Shown piece after piece: positions 55,533-64,000 of a stretch of 64,000 nucleotides of DNA. Positions within the stretch are counted from its first letter, which is position 1. The number at the start of each line of letters is the position of its first letter. Source of the DNA: DATAAP01 sp041690495 (GTDB lineage Bacteria; Pseudomonadota; Alphaproteobacteria; CACIAM-22H2); contig JAWLHE010000001.1 in assembly GCA_041690495.1 (NCBI GenBank), positions 186,001 to 250,000 of the forward strand. The letters are read 5' to 3'. The notes under the pieces were generated by a model. The model was not told where the DNA came from. It was given only the letters and a program-made list of their open reading frames with translations, and made no database searches. Both the position numbers and the translations under genes were made by a program.

Positions 55533-55943
55533 ATGTCCGAGCGGGATGCCGTGCTTTTCGCCAACGAAGCCTTCTACCGCGCGTTCGCCGACCGGGATAT
55601 TGCGGGGATGGACGGGATGTGGAGCGCGCAGGCGCCGGTCGCCTGCATCCATCCGGGCTGGGGCGCCCTTACCACGCGCAAGGACGTGATCGAGAGCTGG
55701 CGGCGCATTCTGTCGAACGAGAGTTCGCCGAAGGTCGAGTGCCGGGCGGCCGAGGCGTTCATGCAAGGCGACTCCGCCTTTGTCATCTGCTACGAGGAGA
55801 TCGACGGTAATTTCCTGGTCGCGACCAACGTGTTCCGGCGCGAGGGGCGGCAGTGGAAGATCGTCCATCATCAGGCCGGCCCGACCGCCTTTGTGCCGAC
55901 CGAAGGCGAGGATGAGGAAGCGCCGGCGCCGCGGCCGAACTGA
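55533..55943 (+). CDS. SnoaL/NTF2-like protein
   Basis: A 136-residue single-domain protein with the cone-shaped NTF2-like fold: FANEAFYRAFADRDIAGMDGMW, a histidine-bearing ACIHPGWGAL, and the closing strand NVFRREGRQWKIVHHQAG. Ends exactly at the base before the stop of the opposite gene. Such proteins act as small isomerases, hydratases or binding proteins; substrate unknown. Confidence 0.82.
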   Translation: MSERDAVLFANEAFYRAFADRDIAGMDGMWSAQAPVACIHPGWGALTTRKDVIESWRRILSNESSPKVECRAAEAFMQGDSAFVICYEEIDGNFLVATNVFRREGRQWKIVHHQAGPTAFVPTEGEDEEAPAPRPN

Positions 55944-56324
55944 TCAGCCCTGGCGCGTCAGGGCGTGGAGCAGCAGCGCTGCCCACCCCGCGAGGAACAG
56001 CAGGCCTCCCGTCGGTACGGTTGGACCGAGCGAGCGCAACCCGGCCAGCGCCATCACATAGAGCCCGCAGCTGAACAGCAGGATTCCGCCGGTGAAGCAC
56101 CATGCCGAAACACGCAGCGGCAGCGGCGCCCGATCGCCGGCCAGCGCCATGAGGCAGGCGACCCCGAGCAGGGCCAGGGTGTGGATCATGTGGTAGCGGA
56201 GCCCCGTATCGAGCCAGCCGAGGCGTTCGGGCGTCAGGGTGCTGCGCAGGGCATGCGAGCCGATAGCGCCAAGCCCGACCGCGAGGAACCCGTTGATTGC
56301 TGAAATGGCGAGCCACAGGCGCAT
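55944..56324 (-). CDS. DUF423 family membrane protein
   Basis: A 126-residue protein with four membrane helices and the family beginning AINGFLAVGLGAIGSHAL, then HMIHTLALLG and GGILLFSCGLYVMAL. DUF423 (YgdD-type) has no established function. The start is ATG 56324. It is divergent from the SDR gene and abuts the SnoaL-like gene tail to tail with no gap. Confidence 0.88.
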   Translation of the reverse strand: MRLWLAISAINGFLAVGLGAIGSHALRSTLTPERLGWLDTGLRYHMIHTLALLGVACLMALAGDRAPLPLRVSAWCFTGGILLFSCGLYVMALAGLRSLGPTVPTGGLLFLAGWAALLLHALTRQG

Positions 56325-56444
56325 GGTAGACCCCGATTGATAGTCCCGCGCATCAGGATACGATATCGTGGCGGTTGCAGGGGCCCGAAACCCGCCCCGC
56401 GGTCGCGCCGGCTTGCGTAACAAGAATGGACGAGAGGGGGCGAG

Positions 56445-57230
56445 ATGGAGCTCGGACTGCAGGGGAAGGTCGCGCTGGTCACGGGGGCAAGCCGCGGCAT
56501 CGGCCGCGCCACGGCGCTCGAGCTGGCACGCGAGGGCTGCGACATCGTCGCGGCGGCGCGCACTGCCGAGCAACTTGCCGACCTCGCCGAAGAGATCCGC
56601 CGCAAATACAGCCGCCGCGTGACCACCGACGCGGCCGACCTGCGCGACCATCAGAATGTGCGCCGGCTGGTCGATGCGGCGGCGAGCGAGTTCGGACGCA
56701 TCGACATCGTCGTCAACAATGCGGGCGCCACCAAGCGCGGCGACTTCTTCGCGCTGACCGACGAGGATTTCCACGACGGCTTCGCGCTGAAGTTCCACGG
56801 CTATGTTCGCCTCGCGCGCGCCGCCTGGCCGCATCTGAAGCAGTCGGGCGGTGCCATCGTCAATATCATCGGCGCCGGAGGCCGTACCGCTTCGGCTGAT
56901 TTCACGATCGGCGGCTCGGTCAATGCGGCGCTCTACAATTTCACCAAGGCGCTGGCGCAGATCGGCCTCCGCGACGGCGTACGCGTCAACGCGATCAATC
57001 CCGGACCGATCGAGACCGACCGTCTCAAGGGCCGCATCGGCACGGTGGCGAGGGAGCAGGGCGTCGACGAGGCCGAGGCGCGAAAACGCTATCTCGCCGA
57101 GCTCGGCCTTGCCAGGTTCGGCCAGCCCGAGGAGATCGGCCAGCTCGTCTGCTTTCTGGCGAGTCCGCTCGCCGTCAACATTCATGGTGCGCTCGTCGAT
57201 TGCGATGGCGGCAGCACGCGGAGCATCTGA
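56445..57230 (+). CDS. short-chain dehydrogenase/reductase
   Basis: A 261-residue classical SDR with TGASRGIGRA (NAD(P) site), NNAGATKRG, and Tyr-x-x-x-Lys in ALYNFTKALA. The usual catalytic Ser region reads IIGAGGRTASADF, so the serine is shifted or replaced; the product is probably still active as a reductase. Terminal VDCDGGSTRSI is standard. Good GAGAGGGGGCG ribosome site before ATG 56445. Substrate unknown. Confidence 0.88.
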   Translation: MELGLQGKVALVTGASRGIGRATALELAREGCDIVAAARTAEQLADLAEEIRRKYSRRVTTDAADLRDHQNVRRLVDAAASEFGRIDIVVNNAGATKRGDFFALTDEDFHDGFALKFHGYVRLARAAWPHLKQSGGAIVNIIGAGGRTASADFTIGGSVNAALYNFTKALAQIGLRDGVRVNAINPGPIETDRLKGRIGTVAREQGVDEAEARKRYLAELGLARFGQPEEIGQLVCFLASPLAVNIHGALVDCDGGSTRSI

Positions 57231-57255
57231 GTCCAACCGGCATTCCTGGCTGCCG

Positions 57256-58563
57256 ATGCAGCGGCGCGCCTGCCTCCTGGCTTCGATCTGGCTGGCGCTG
57301 GCGCCGGTCGCCTTCGCCGCGCCCGACGCCACGTTCTCCGACAGGGCATGGCCGGGCGGCATCGATATCGCCCGGCTGATCGAGCGTGATTTCGCCCGTT
57401 ACGATCCGGGCTACGCCGTGCATCGCGCCGCGCTGGAAAAGCGCATAGCGGCCTTGCAGGCAAGGCTCATCGGCATCGAGGGTGACGGGCCGAGTCTGCC
57501 GTGTTCGCGGCAAATTCTCGTCGAGGCGCGATGGGCCCTGACGAGCACGGCGGACTGGGCCGGTGTCGCGCGGATTGCCGACCGGCTGGACCGCAGCCTC
57601 GATGTGACCGACCAGTCCTTCGCCTATCTCCAATCGGCCGAGGACGGCATGTGGGGAGCCTGCTACGAACGATGGTTCCATCGCGTCGATGCGACGGTGG
57701 ACACGATGAACACCCTTCTGGACCTCGGTCTCATGCCGGACCACCGCATCCGGCTTCGCCAGGCATTCGGGACTCCGGACGAGCTGATCGCGTTTCTCGA
57801 GGAGCTGCAGGTTTCGCGAATCGCCGAGACCGGAACGGACAACAGGGACGCGCTGGGCGTGTCGCTCGCCGCGCTGTCGCAGGTGATGTTCAAGCCGGAC
57901 CTTCGCGCCTTCGTGACCGCCCAGTCGACGGGCCTGCCGATAGCGGAAAGCTATGCCGAGGCGTACACGCAGTTCATCGGTCGGACCCAGGACCCGAACA
58001 CGGGCTATTGGGGTGCCTGGTACGAATCCGAAGGCGCGCTGCATGCCGCCGCCGATCTGAGCTTCACCTTCCACACGATCAGTTACCGGCGCGGCGCCGT
58101 CGAACGCTGGCCGGCCATCATCGAGACCACGTTCGCCATCCGCAATCTGCCTTATCCGTACGGATGGCTGCACCGCGGCCGGTTCAACAATCACAACAAC
58201 TACGACGTCGCCGTCATCTTCCGTTACGGCTGGCCGCATATGACCGAGGCCCAGCGTTCGCGCGCCAGGCAGGAACTCGACGCCATGCTGGATTTCGCGC
58301 TGGGCGCCTCGATGAACGGGGCGGGCGGCTTCATCGACGATCCGTCTTTCTACAGCACGCCGGCGGACGCCTATTACTACGGCATCGCCTTTCTGGACGT
58401 CATCGGGTTCTGGAACCGCGCCGAGCGATTCTGGACGGACCGGGAGTTCGATGGGGCCAACGCGATCGCATGCCGTATCCGGACCGAACTGCTCAAGCTC
58501 GGCACGGAATCGACGGCTTCCCGCGACGCATTGGCGCGGCTTCGCAACGCATGCACGGACTGA
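57256..58563 (+). CDS. unrecognised exported protein, 435 residues
   Basis: It has a signal peptide (CLLASIWLALAPVAFAAP). The mature part is rich in Trp and Tyr: AEDGMWGACYERWFHRV, a GYWGAWYESEGALHAAADLSFTFHT segment read in pieces, GWLHRGRFNNHNNYDVAVIFRYGWPHM and PADAYYYGIAFLDVI. Helical repeat spacing suggests an (alpha/alpha)-barrel like those of glycan lyases and hydrolases, but I recognise no family and no catalytic residues. It starts 25 bp after the SDR stop and is convergent with tctA. Start ATG 57256. Confidence 0.68.
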   Translation: MQRRACLLASIWLALAPVAFAAPDATFSDRAWPGGIDIARLIERDFARYDPGYAVHRAALEKRIAALQARLIGIEGDGPSLPCSRQILVEARWALTSTADWAGVARIADRLDRSLDVTDQSFAYLQSAEDGMWGACYERWFHRVDATVDTMNTLLDLGLMPDHRIRLRQAFGTPDELIAFLEELQVSRIAETGTDNRDALGVSLAALSQVMFKPDLRAFVTAQSTGLPIAESYAEAYTQFIGRTQDPNTGYWGAWYESEGALHAAADLSFTFHTISYRRGAVERWPAIIETTFAIRNLPYPYGWLHRGRFNNHNNYDVAVIFRYGWPHMTEAQRSRARQELDAMLDFALGASMNGAGGFIDDPSFYSTPADAYYYGIAFLDVIGFWNRAERFWTDREFDGANAIACRIRTELLKLGTESTASRDALARLRNACTD

Positions 58564-58572
58564 GCCGACCGG

Positions 58573-60066
58573 TCACTGCGCTGATCGCCGCCGCGCCCAT
58601 CGCACCAGGACCGGCCCGACCAGCGCGGCGACGGCGATCGCAAGCATCGTCGCCGACAGCGGCCGCGTCACGAACACGCTGAAATCGCCCTGGCTGATCT
58701 GGAGCGCGCGGCGGAACTGGACCTCGGCCATCGGGCCGAGAATGAGGCCGATGACGACCGGTGCGATCGGATAGTCGAAGCGCCGCAGGACGAATCCCAG
58801 CAGACCGATGACGAGGAGAATGGCGACGTCGACCACCGAATGATTGATGCCGAACACGCCGAGCACCGCAAACAGAACGATGCCGCCATAGAGCCATGGC
58901 CGCGGGATGTAGAGCAGCCGCACCCACAGCCCGGCCATCGGCAGGTTCAGGACCAGCAGCATGAGATTGCCGATGAGCAGGCTGGCGATCATGCCCCACA
59001 CCAGGCCGCCGTTCGATGCGAACAGCAGCGGCCCCGGCTGGATCCCGTATTGCTGGAAGGCGACCAGCATGATCGCCGCCGTTGCCGAGGTCGGCAGGCC
59101 GAAGGTCAGCAGCGGCACAAGCACGCCGGCCACCGCGGAGTTGTTGGCCGCCTCCGGCCCGGCGACGCCTTCTATGGCGCCCCTGCCGAACGCCTCGGGC
59201 TTTTTCGACAGCGCCTTCTCGACACGGTAGGACAGGAAAGTCGGCAGCTCGGTGCCCCCGGCCGGCAGTGCGCCGAGCGGAAAGCCGATCGCCGTGCCGC
59301 GCAGCCAGGCCTTCCACGAACGGCTCCATTCTTCGCGATTCATCCACAGCGAGCCCTTGATCGGCACGATCTCTTCGCGGCGCAGGTCGCGGCGCGAGGC
59401 GAGATAGAGCGCCTCGCCGACTGCGAACAGGCCGACCGCGACGACCACGACGCCGACGCCGTCGAACAGCTCGAGCATGCCGAAGGTGTAGCGCGCCTGT
59501 CCGGTCTGCTGGTCGATGCCGATCAGGCCGATCGCCATGCCGAGAAACAGCGCGACGAGACCGCGCACCGCCGAGTCGCCGAGCACGCATGAGATGGTGA
59601 CGAACGCAATGCACATCAGGGCGAAATACTCGGCCGGGCCGAACAGCAGCGCGAGCTTGACCACCTGCGGCGCCACTGCGGCGAGGAGGATGGTTCCGAC
59701 CACGCCTGCGATGAACGAGCCGATCGCCGCAGTGACCAGTGCCGCCGTGCCGCGGCCCTGGCGCGCCATCTGGTTGCCGTCGATGGTCGTGATCAGGGAG
59801 CCGGTCTCGCCCGGGGTGTTGATGAGGATCGAGGTCGTCGAGGAGCCGTACATCGCTCCGTAATAGATGCCGCCGAAGATGATGAAGGCGGCGGTCGGGT
59901 CGAGCGCGTAAGTCACCGGCAGCAGCAGAGCGATCGTCAGCGCTGGCCCGATGCCGGGAAGGATGCCGATGAACGTGCCGAACGTTACGCCGAGCAGGGA
60001 CCACAGCAGGTTGATCGGCGTCAGTGCGATTGAGAACCCGTGTGCGAGGTTGGAGAAAGCGTCCAC
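58573..60066 (-). CDS. tctA: tripartite tricarboxylate transporter permease TctA
   Basis: A 497-residue protein with about 12 membrane helices. TctA hallmarks include GVTFGTFIGILPGIGPALTIALLLPVTY read across residues 25-50, GAMYGSSTTSILINTPGE and ATTFLP-like GGTELPTFLSYRVEKALSK. It is the large channel of a TTT-family importer using the TctC binding protein and TctB encoded upstream. Start ATG 60066. Substrate unknown (tricarboxylates, terephthalate and others in family). Confidence 0.94.
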   Translation of the reverse strand: MDAFSNLAHGFSIALTPINLLWSLLGVTFGTFIGILPGIGPALTIALLLPVTYALDPTAAFIIFGGIYYGAMYGSSTTSILINTPGETGSLITTIDGNQMARQGRGTAALVTAAIGSFIAGVVGTILLAAVAPQVVKLALLFGPAEYFALMCIAFVTISCVLGDSAVRGLVALFLGMAIGLIGIDQQTGQARYTFGMLELFDGVGVVVVAVGLFAVGEALYLASRRDLRREEIVPIKGSLWMNREEWSRSWKAWLRGTAIGFPLGALPAGGTELPTFLSYRVEKALSKKPEAFGRGAIEGVAGPEAANNSAVAGVLVPLLTFGLPTSATAAIMLVAFQQYGIQPGPLLFASNGGLVWGMIASLLIGNLMLLVLNLPMAGLWVRLLYIPRPWLYGGIVLFAVLGVFGINHSVVDVAILLVIGLLGFVLRRFDYPIAPVVIGLILGPMAEVQFRRALQISQGDFSVFVTRPLSATMLAIAVAALVGPVLVRWARRRSAQ

Positions 60067-60078
60067 GGCATCGTCCCG

Positions 60079-60543
60079 CTAGCGCATCATCATGAAGACG
60101 GTGCCGGCGGGCAGGGCGAGCCCCAGCCCCTTGGCGAAGACCAGATAGGCAGCACCGGCCAGGATGAGCCCGAGCGCGAAGTCGAGCAGCGGGCGGCGCG
60201 ACGCGAAGCCGCGCGCGACGAGTGCGAACAGCACCGCTCCGGCGAGTGGAAAACCGAAGGGCTCTGCGGTCGCGCCGAACGCGACCGGTGCCGCGAGCAC
60301 GAACAGAAAGGACCGCCAGTCGTTGTCGGGCGCTGCTTTCCCCGCCACGCGGGGTGCACGCCACGCGGCGAGCACCGAAAGCGCGCCGAGAAACATCAGC
60401 CCGCCCGCGACGATCATCGGCACCAGGGCAGGCCCCCAGGCTTGCGGCGAGTTGATCGACCGACCGGCGATGGCGAGAAGGGCTCCGAGCGCCGCGATGA
60501 GCGTTCCGAAGATCAGCCCGGGCATGTCAATGCGCCGCGTCAT
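60079..60543 (-). CDS. tctB: tripartite tricarboxylate transporter small subunit TctB
   Basis: A 154-residue membrane protein with four helices and the TctB-type pattern (LIFGTLIAALGALLAIAGRS). ATG 60543 with GGGAGGA upstream is chosen over a longer, non-hydrophobic arginine-rich extension. It ends 12 bp before tctA. Confidence 0.85.
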   Translation of the reverse strand: MTRRIDMPGLIFGTLIAALGALLAIAGRSINSPQAWGPALVPMIVAGGLMFLGALSVLAAWRAPRVAGKAAPDNDWRSFLFVLAAPVAFGATAEPFGFPLAGAVLFALVARGFASRRPLLDFALGLILAGAAYLVFAKGLGLALPAGTVFMMMR

Positions 60544-60783
60544 CGGTCCTCCCTGGACGGGCGGTGCAGGCTCGCCCTGGCGCCACCATGGCCCGTCTCG
60601 TCCGGCGCGCGGCGCACCTCGCCGCATCCGCGACCTTACCAGCCGCCGCGGTCGGTGAGCGCGCTGCGATCGTCGCGGCCATGCCCGCACGACTCCGACG
60701 CCGCCGAGCAGGCGGCCCGCGCCCATATGCGCGCGGCGCTGAAAGCGCGGCTCACCGGCCGGTCGGCGTAGGGTGGGCCTGTC

Positions 60784-61746
60784 TCACTTCACCAGCCCGA
60801 CCGAGCGGAGCGTCGCCTCCACGCGCTCGCGCTCCTCCTTCAGGAAGGCCTCGAACTCGGCCTGCGGCATGTAGGCGTCGAGCCAGCCGCGCTTCTGCAG
60901 CGTGGCCTTCCATTGCGGCGACCTGACCATCCTGTCGATCGCCTCGGTCAGTGCCATGCGCTGGGCGTCGGAAAGGCCCGGCGGGGCGACGACGCCGCGC
61001 CAGTTCGAGAAGACGAGATCGATGCCTAGCTCCTTGAAGGTCGGCGCATCGATGCCGGGCAGACGCTCCGGGCTCGAGACCGCGATGAAGCGCAGTTGTC
61101 CGGCCTTGACCAGCTCGGCGAATTCCGAGGCGCTGTTGATACCGATCGTGACATGGCCCCCGAGGATCGACGCGAGCGATTCGCCGCCGCCGGAATGCGC
61201 GACGTAATTGACTTTCGACGGGTCGACGCCGACGGCGCGGGCGAACAGCCCTGCGGTCATGTGGTCGGCGCCGCCGGCCGAGCCCCCGCCCCATGACACC
61301 GCGCCGGGATCCGCCTTCAGGCGGCCAACGAGATCCTTGACCGTCTTGATGTCGGAATTGACCGGCACTGCGATCGCCTGCCATTCAGCCGTCAGTCGCG
61401 CGATCGGGGTGACGTCGCCGAACCCGACCGGCGACTTGTTGGTCAGGATCGCCCCGGCCATGACGAGACCCGTGGTCATCAGCGCATTGCCGTCGCCCTT
61501 CCGGCGCACGAACTGGGCGAGTCCGACCGTGCCGCCGGCGCCGGCGACGTTCTCGACCTGGACCGACTTGGCGATGCCGGCCGCCTGCAGCACGTCCTGC
61601 ATGCTGCGCGCAGTCGAGTCCCAGCCTCCGCCCGGCGCCGCAGGCGCCATCACCGTCAGCCGGTCGAACGCCGCGGCAGGAGCCGCCAGGGCGGTGGCGA
61701 ACACGGCTGCCATGGCGGCGCCGCGCACACGATTGCGTAGAGACAT
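60784..61746 (-). CDS. tctC: tripartite tricarboxylate transporter substrate-binding protein TctC (Bug family)
   Basis: A 320-residue periplasmic protein with a Sec signal (residues 1-26), the Bug-fold start DRLTVMAPAAPGGGWDSTAR and the pinching-loop AGAGGTVG, then GGGSAGGADHMTAG. It captures the solute for TctBA. The gap of 240 bp to tctB is longer than usual but holds no gene. Bug proteins are very numerous in some proteobacteria. Confidence 0.93.
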   Translation of the reverse strand: MSLRNRVRGAAMAAVFATALAAPAAAFDRLTVMAPAAPGGGWDSTARSMQDVLQAAGIAKSVQVENVAGAGGTVGLAQFVRRKGDGNALMTTGLVMAGAILTNKSPVGFGDVTPIARLTAEWQAIAVPVNSDIKTVKDLVGRLKADPGAVSWGGGSAGGADHMTAGLFARAVGVDPSKVNYVAHSGGGESLASILGGHVTIGINSASEFAELVKAGQLRFIAVSSPERLPGIDAPTFKELGIDLVFSNWRGVVAPPGLSDAQRMALTEAIDRMVRSPQWKATLQKRGWLDAYMPQAEFEAFLKEERERVEATLRSVGLVK

Positions 61747-61977
61747 CCGTCCTCCCGGGGTTCCGATGCCGCGGAAGCGCCGAATGGTCGGCGCAGCGCG
61801 GAATTGACGCTGAAGCTAGCGCCGCGCTCGGGTGTCGGCAATAGACCGCCGGCAACCGTGTCCAAGCCGGCCGGAGCGGCGAAACAGCCGAGTTGGGCGG
61901 GGGAAACCCCGCCGATTGCGGCCCTTGCAGCCGGGCGCGGTTGGCACTACCTTCCGGCCCGCATCCGTCGACGGCCT

Positions 61978-62052
61978 GCCGCAGTAGCTCAGGGGTAGAG
62001 CAGCGCATTCGTAATGCGCGGGTCGGGGGTTCAATTCCCTCCTGCGGCACCA
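61978..62052 (+). tRNA. tRNA-Thr, anticodon CGT
   Basis: A complete cloverleaf: acceptor GCCGCAG / CTGCGGC, D-arm with TAGCTCAGGGGTAGAGC, anticodon stem GCGCA / TGCGC around loop TTCGTAA (anticodon CGT, reading ACG), T-arm with GGTTCAATTCC and encoded CCA at 62050-62052. It reads the threonine codon ACG, common in this G+C-rich genome. Confidence 0.97.
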
Positions 62053-62558
62053 TCGGCCGATCCGGCTCAGCCGAACATTGCAGGCCGATCCCGCGGGGCC
62101 ATGACGCGTTGGCCCCGTTTCGGCGTTTGCGCGCGATGGAAAAGAAGAATCGCGCCTGCCGTTAATCGCGCCTGCTGTTAAACGTCTGCTTCACCGCTTC
62201 TGTCGTGACATGAATGAAACGAGCCGCTTCTATGGACGAAGCGGAGCGGGCGAAAGTGCGCGCTGGATCGCGCTCAGATCGCACCCGCCGGGGGAAATTG
62301 AACGCAGAACGGCAAAAAGATCGCGCAAAAAGTCCGGTATTTCCTAATCGGATGTAAACGCGCGACGGCTAGAAATGGCGAGATGCCGAAAAATAGTGTT
62401 GGGTCACCATCAGATCACAGACGGATCACAACAACCCAAACGCGCAACGTGTAGGTTCCGTCGTCTTGTTTACCAAATGAAATCAAAAATAAACGAACTG
62501 TAAACGGGCGTCTTTACTTGCGGTTAACTTCTGCGCAATCGGCTGAAGGAACAATGTA
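62053..62558. promoter_or_regulatory. 506-bp gene-free region between tRNA-Thr and the beta-helix gene
   Basis: No convincing gene. The right half is AT-rich for this genome (AAAATAAACGAACTG, TTTACCAAATG), as expected for the promoter of the secreted protein gene. At its end stands GAAGGA before ATGTAATG: an ATG followed at once by TAA, overlapping the real ATG at 62559. A 47-codon frame at 62214-62357 was judged too weak. Confidence 0.45.
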
Positions 62559-64000
62559 ATGGCTACTCTTAGCGTCGGTGCCGGTCAGCAATACACGACG
62601 ATCGCTTCCGCGATCGCCGCGTCGAAGGATGGCGACGTGATCGCGGTGCAGGCAGGCACGTACGTCAACGACTTCGCGACGATCAACACCAAGATCAGCA
62701 TCGTCGGCGTCGGCGGCTTCGTGAAGATGGTCGCAACCCAGCCGATTCCCAACGACAAGGGCATCCTGGTCGCAACGAAGGACCTGACCGTCGAGAACAT
62801 CGAGTTTGTCGGCGCAAGCGTGTACGACCAGAACGGTGCGGGCATCCGTCTCGAGCCGGGCGCCAGCCTCACCGTCGACAATTGCTATTTCCACGATTGC
62901 GAAAACGGCATCCTGACCAGCAACTCGGGCACGGGCAAGGTCGTCATCCGGAATTCCGAGTTCGCGGACAACGGTTACGGCGACGGCCAGTCGCACGGCA
63001 TCTATATCGGCAAGATCGAGTCGCTCGAGGTCTATGACAGCTATTTCCACGGCACCGACATCGGCCATCACATCAAGAGCCGCGCCGCCGTCAACGTGAT
63101 CGAGGGCAACCGCATCGTCGACGGCGACGGCGGCACAGCCAGCTACAACATCGACCTGCCGAACGGCGGCGTCTCGACGATCCGCGACAACGTCATCGTC
63201 CAGAGCCCGGACAGCGACAACTGGGCGATGATCCATTTCGGCGGCGAGGGAACGCCCTACGCCAATTCGAGCCTGCTGATCGAGAACAACGTAATCCAGA
63301 ACTTCCGCGATCCGGCGATCGGCATCGACAACGACACGTCCGCGGTCGTGCAGATCGCCAACAACCAGTTCTATGGCCTGTCGCAGATTGCGACGGGCGC
63401 GAACACGCAGTCCGGCAACACGACCCTGTCGTCGCCGGCGACGGTCGACGACGGCCACCCCTGGGCCGGGCCGGACCCGGAGAACACGGCGCCAGCCGCG
63501 ATCAGCGACTCCGCCAGCACGATGGCCGATCAGAGCGTCAAGATCGACCTGCTCAAGAACGACAAGGATATCGATCGCGACCCGCTGATCCTCAACGGCG
63601 TCACGCAGGCCGCGAACGGCACGGTCACGATCAATGCCGACAAGACGGTGACTTACACGCCGAAGGCCGGCTTCATCGGTACCGACACGTTCACCTATAC
63701 GATCACCGACGGCAAGGCGACCGATACCGCGCAGGTCGCGGTCAGCGTGTCGAAGGCAGGCGCATCGATCCTCGACAAGCTGGAGCTCGCGCCGGAAGAT
63801 TCCTGGATCTCGCTCAACACGAACCTCTTCAAGGACGTTTGGACGCCGTCTTCCCTGCAGACGCCGGGCGGCTCCTCCAACCCGTCCGCAGTCGTGTTCG
63901 CCTGGAGCGGCATGGCGTGGGATTCAGCCCGCAACGATCTGATCTTCTGGGGCGGCGGTCACGCCGACTACGCGGGCAACGAGGTTTACCGGTGGGATTC
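62559..64000 (+). CDS. large secreted beta-helix / Ig-like / propeller protein, 3' truncated
   Basis: 480 codons are visible and the frame is open at the right edge. There is no N-terminal signal peptide. Residues 1-300 repeat strands of a right-handed parallel beta-helix (YTTIASAIAASKDGDVIAVQ, then SLTVDNCYFHDCENG, KVVIRNSEFADNG, NVIEGNRIVDGDG). Residues about 312-410 form a tandem-95/cadherin-like domain (NDKDIDRDPLILNGV, TYTPKAGFIGTDTFTYTITDG). The last part (VVFAWSGMAWDSARNDLIFWGGGHADYAGNEVYRW) looks like the first blade of a kelch-type propeller. Such signal-less multidomain proteins are usually type I secretion substrates with a C-terminal signal; that end is missing here. Surface polysaccharide binding or cleavage is inference. 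Confidence 0.82.
   Translation, partial: MATLSVGAGQQYTTIASAIAASKDGDVIAVQAGTYVNDFATINTKISIVGVGGFVKMVATQPIPNDKGILVATKDLTVENIEFVGASVYDQNGAGIRLEPGASLTVDNCYFHDCENGILTSNSGTGKVVIRNSEFADNGYGDGQSHGIYIGKIESLEVYDSYFHGTDIGHHIKSRAAVNVIEGNRIVDGDGGTASYNIDLPNGGVSTIRDNVIVQSPDSDNWAMIHFGGEGTPYANSSLLIENNVIQNFRDPAIGIDNDTSAVVQIANNQFYGLSQIATGANTQSGNTTLSSPATVDDGHPWAGPDPENTAPAAISDSASTMADQSVKIDLLKNDKDIDRDPLILNGVTQAANGTVTINADKTVTYTPKAGFIGTDTFTYTITDGKATDTAQVAVSVSKAGASILDKLELAPEDSWISLNTNLFKDVWTPSSLQTPGGSSNPSAVVFAWSGMAWDSARNDLIFWGGGHADYAGNEVYRWD

Noticed and set aside
61944..61962. TGGCAC-containing sequence before tRNA-Thr as a sigma-54 promoter
   Set aside because: No TTGC at the proper distance; tRNA genes normally use the housekeeping sigma factor.
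62214..62357. 47-codon plus-strand frame with a charged product (KRAASMDEAERAKVRAG..)
   Set aside because: Composition is basic and low-complexity and no ribosome site is seen; nothing supports it except length.

Overview
The window is a GC-rich (roughly two-thirds G+C), densely coded bacterial chromosome segment. Gene content and local order point to an alphaproteobacterium: the Rieske/EVE/gpsA/tsaD block divergent from hemC-hemD-hemY, an LptE of the type beginning CGFQPLYA, rsmB next to htpX, heparinase-like next to rpe, a PrtD-type type I exporter, and both TRAP and TTT solute transporters. I do not name a genus; this is inference from the sequence alone.

Region by region. 1-10078: a glycan/nucleotide-sugar region. 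A tightly overlapping plus-strand operon encodes split transketolase subunits, a zinc-type alcohol dehydrogenase, a HAD-like phosphatase, an APH-fold kinase, two SDR nucleotide-sugar enzymes and two methyltransferases; it is followed by another methyltransferase (minus) and a TviB/WbpA-type nucleotide-sugar dehydrogenase. 10100-14444: three minus-strand genes for TPR and glycosyltransferase-like proteins that share an unusual C-terminal domain; one is broken by homopolymer frameshifts. 14660-15418: an orphan flgD behind a sigma-54-type promoter. 15430-24526: heparinase II/III-like protein, rpe, lptD and lptE tail to tail, a transglutaminase-like protein, rsmB, a 43-aa exported peptide and htpX. 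24585-27838: flippase-like membrane protein, galE and two unrecognised genes.

28205-32805 is a dedicated type I secretion locus: an RTX protein with long Gly-Thr-Thr repeat linkers, then its ABC exporter and membrane-fusion protein. Next come a second-type ftsH, acsA with a strong terminator, a glycosyltransferase, and the Rieske-EVE-gpsA-2OG oxygenase-tsaD block. Between tsaD and hemC (42517-46171) sits a cassette encoding a small membrane protein, a TPR/beta-barrel outer-membrane protein and a FecR/TbpB-like exported protein. I read the last two as a Slam-like (type XI) secretion pair; this is the most interesting system in the window. hemC, a hemD fused to a mitofilin/HemX-like segment, and hemY follow.

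50392-61746 is catabolic/transport: a TRAP transporter operon (dctP, dctQ, dctM) translationally coupled to an amidase, an SDR, an unknown exported protein and a TctCBA tricarboxylate-type transporter. A tRNA-Thr(CGT) lies at 61978-62052. After a 506-bp gene-free stretch, a large secreted beta-helix/Ig-like/propeller protein runs off the right edge.

Many starts are GTG or TTG and several junctions are ATGA/GTGA overlaps, so start choices are explained entry by entry.
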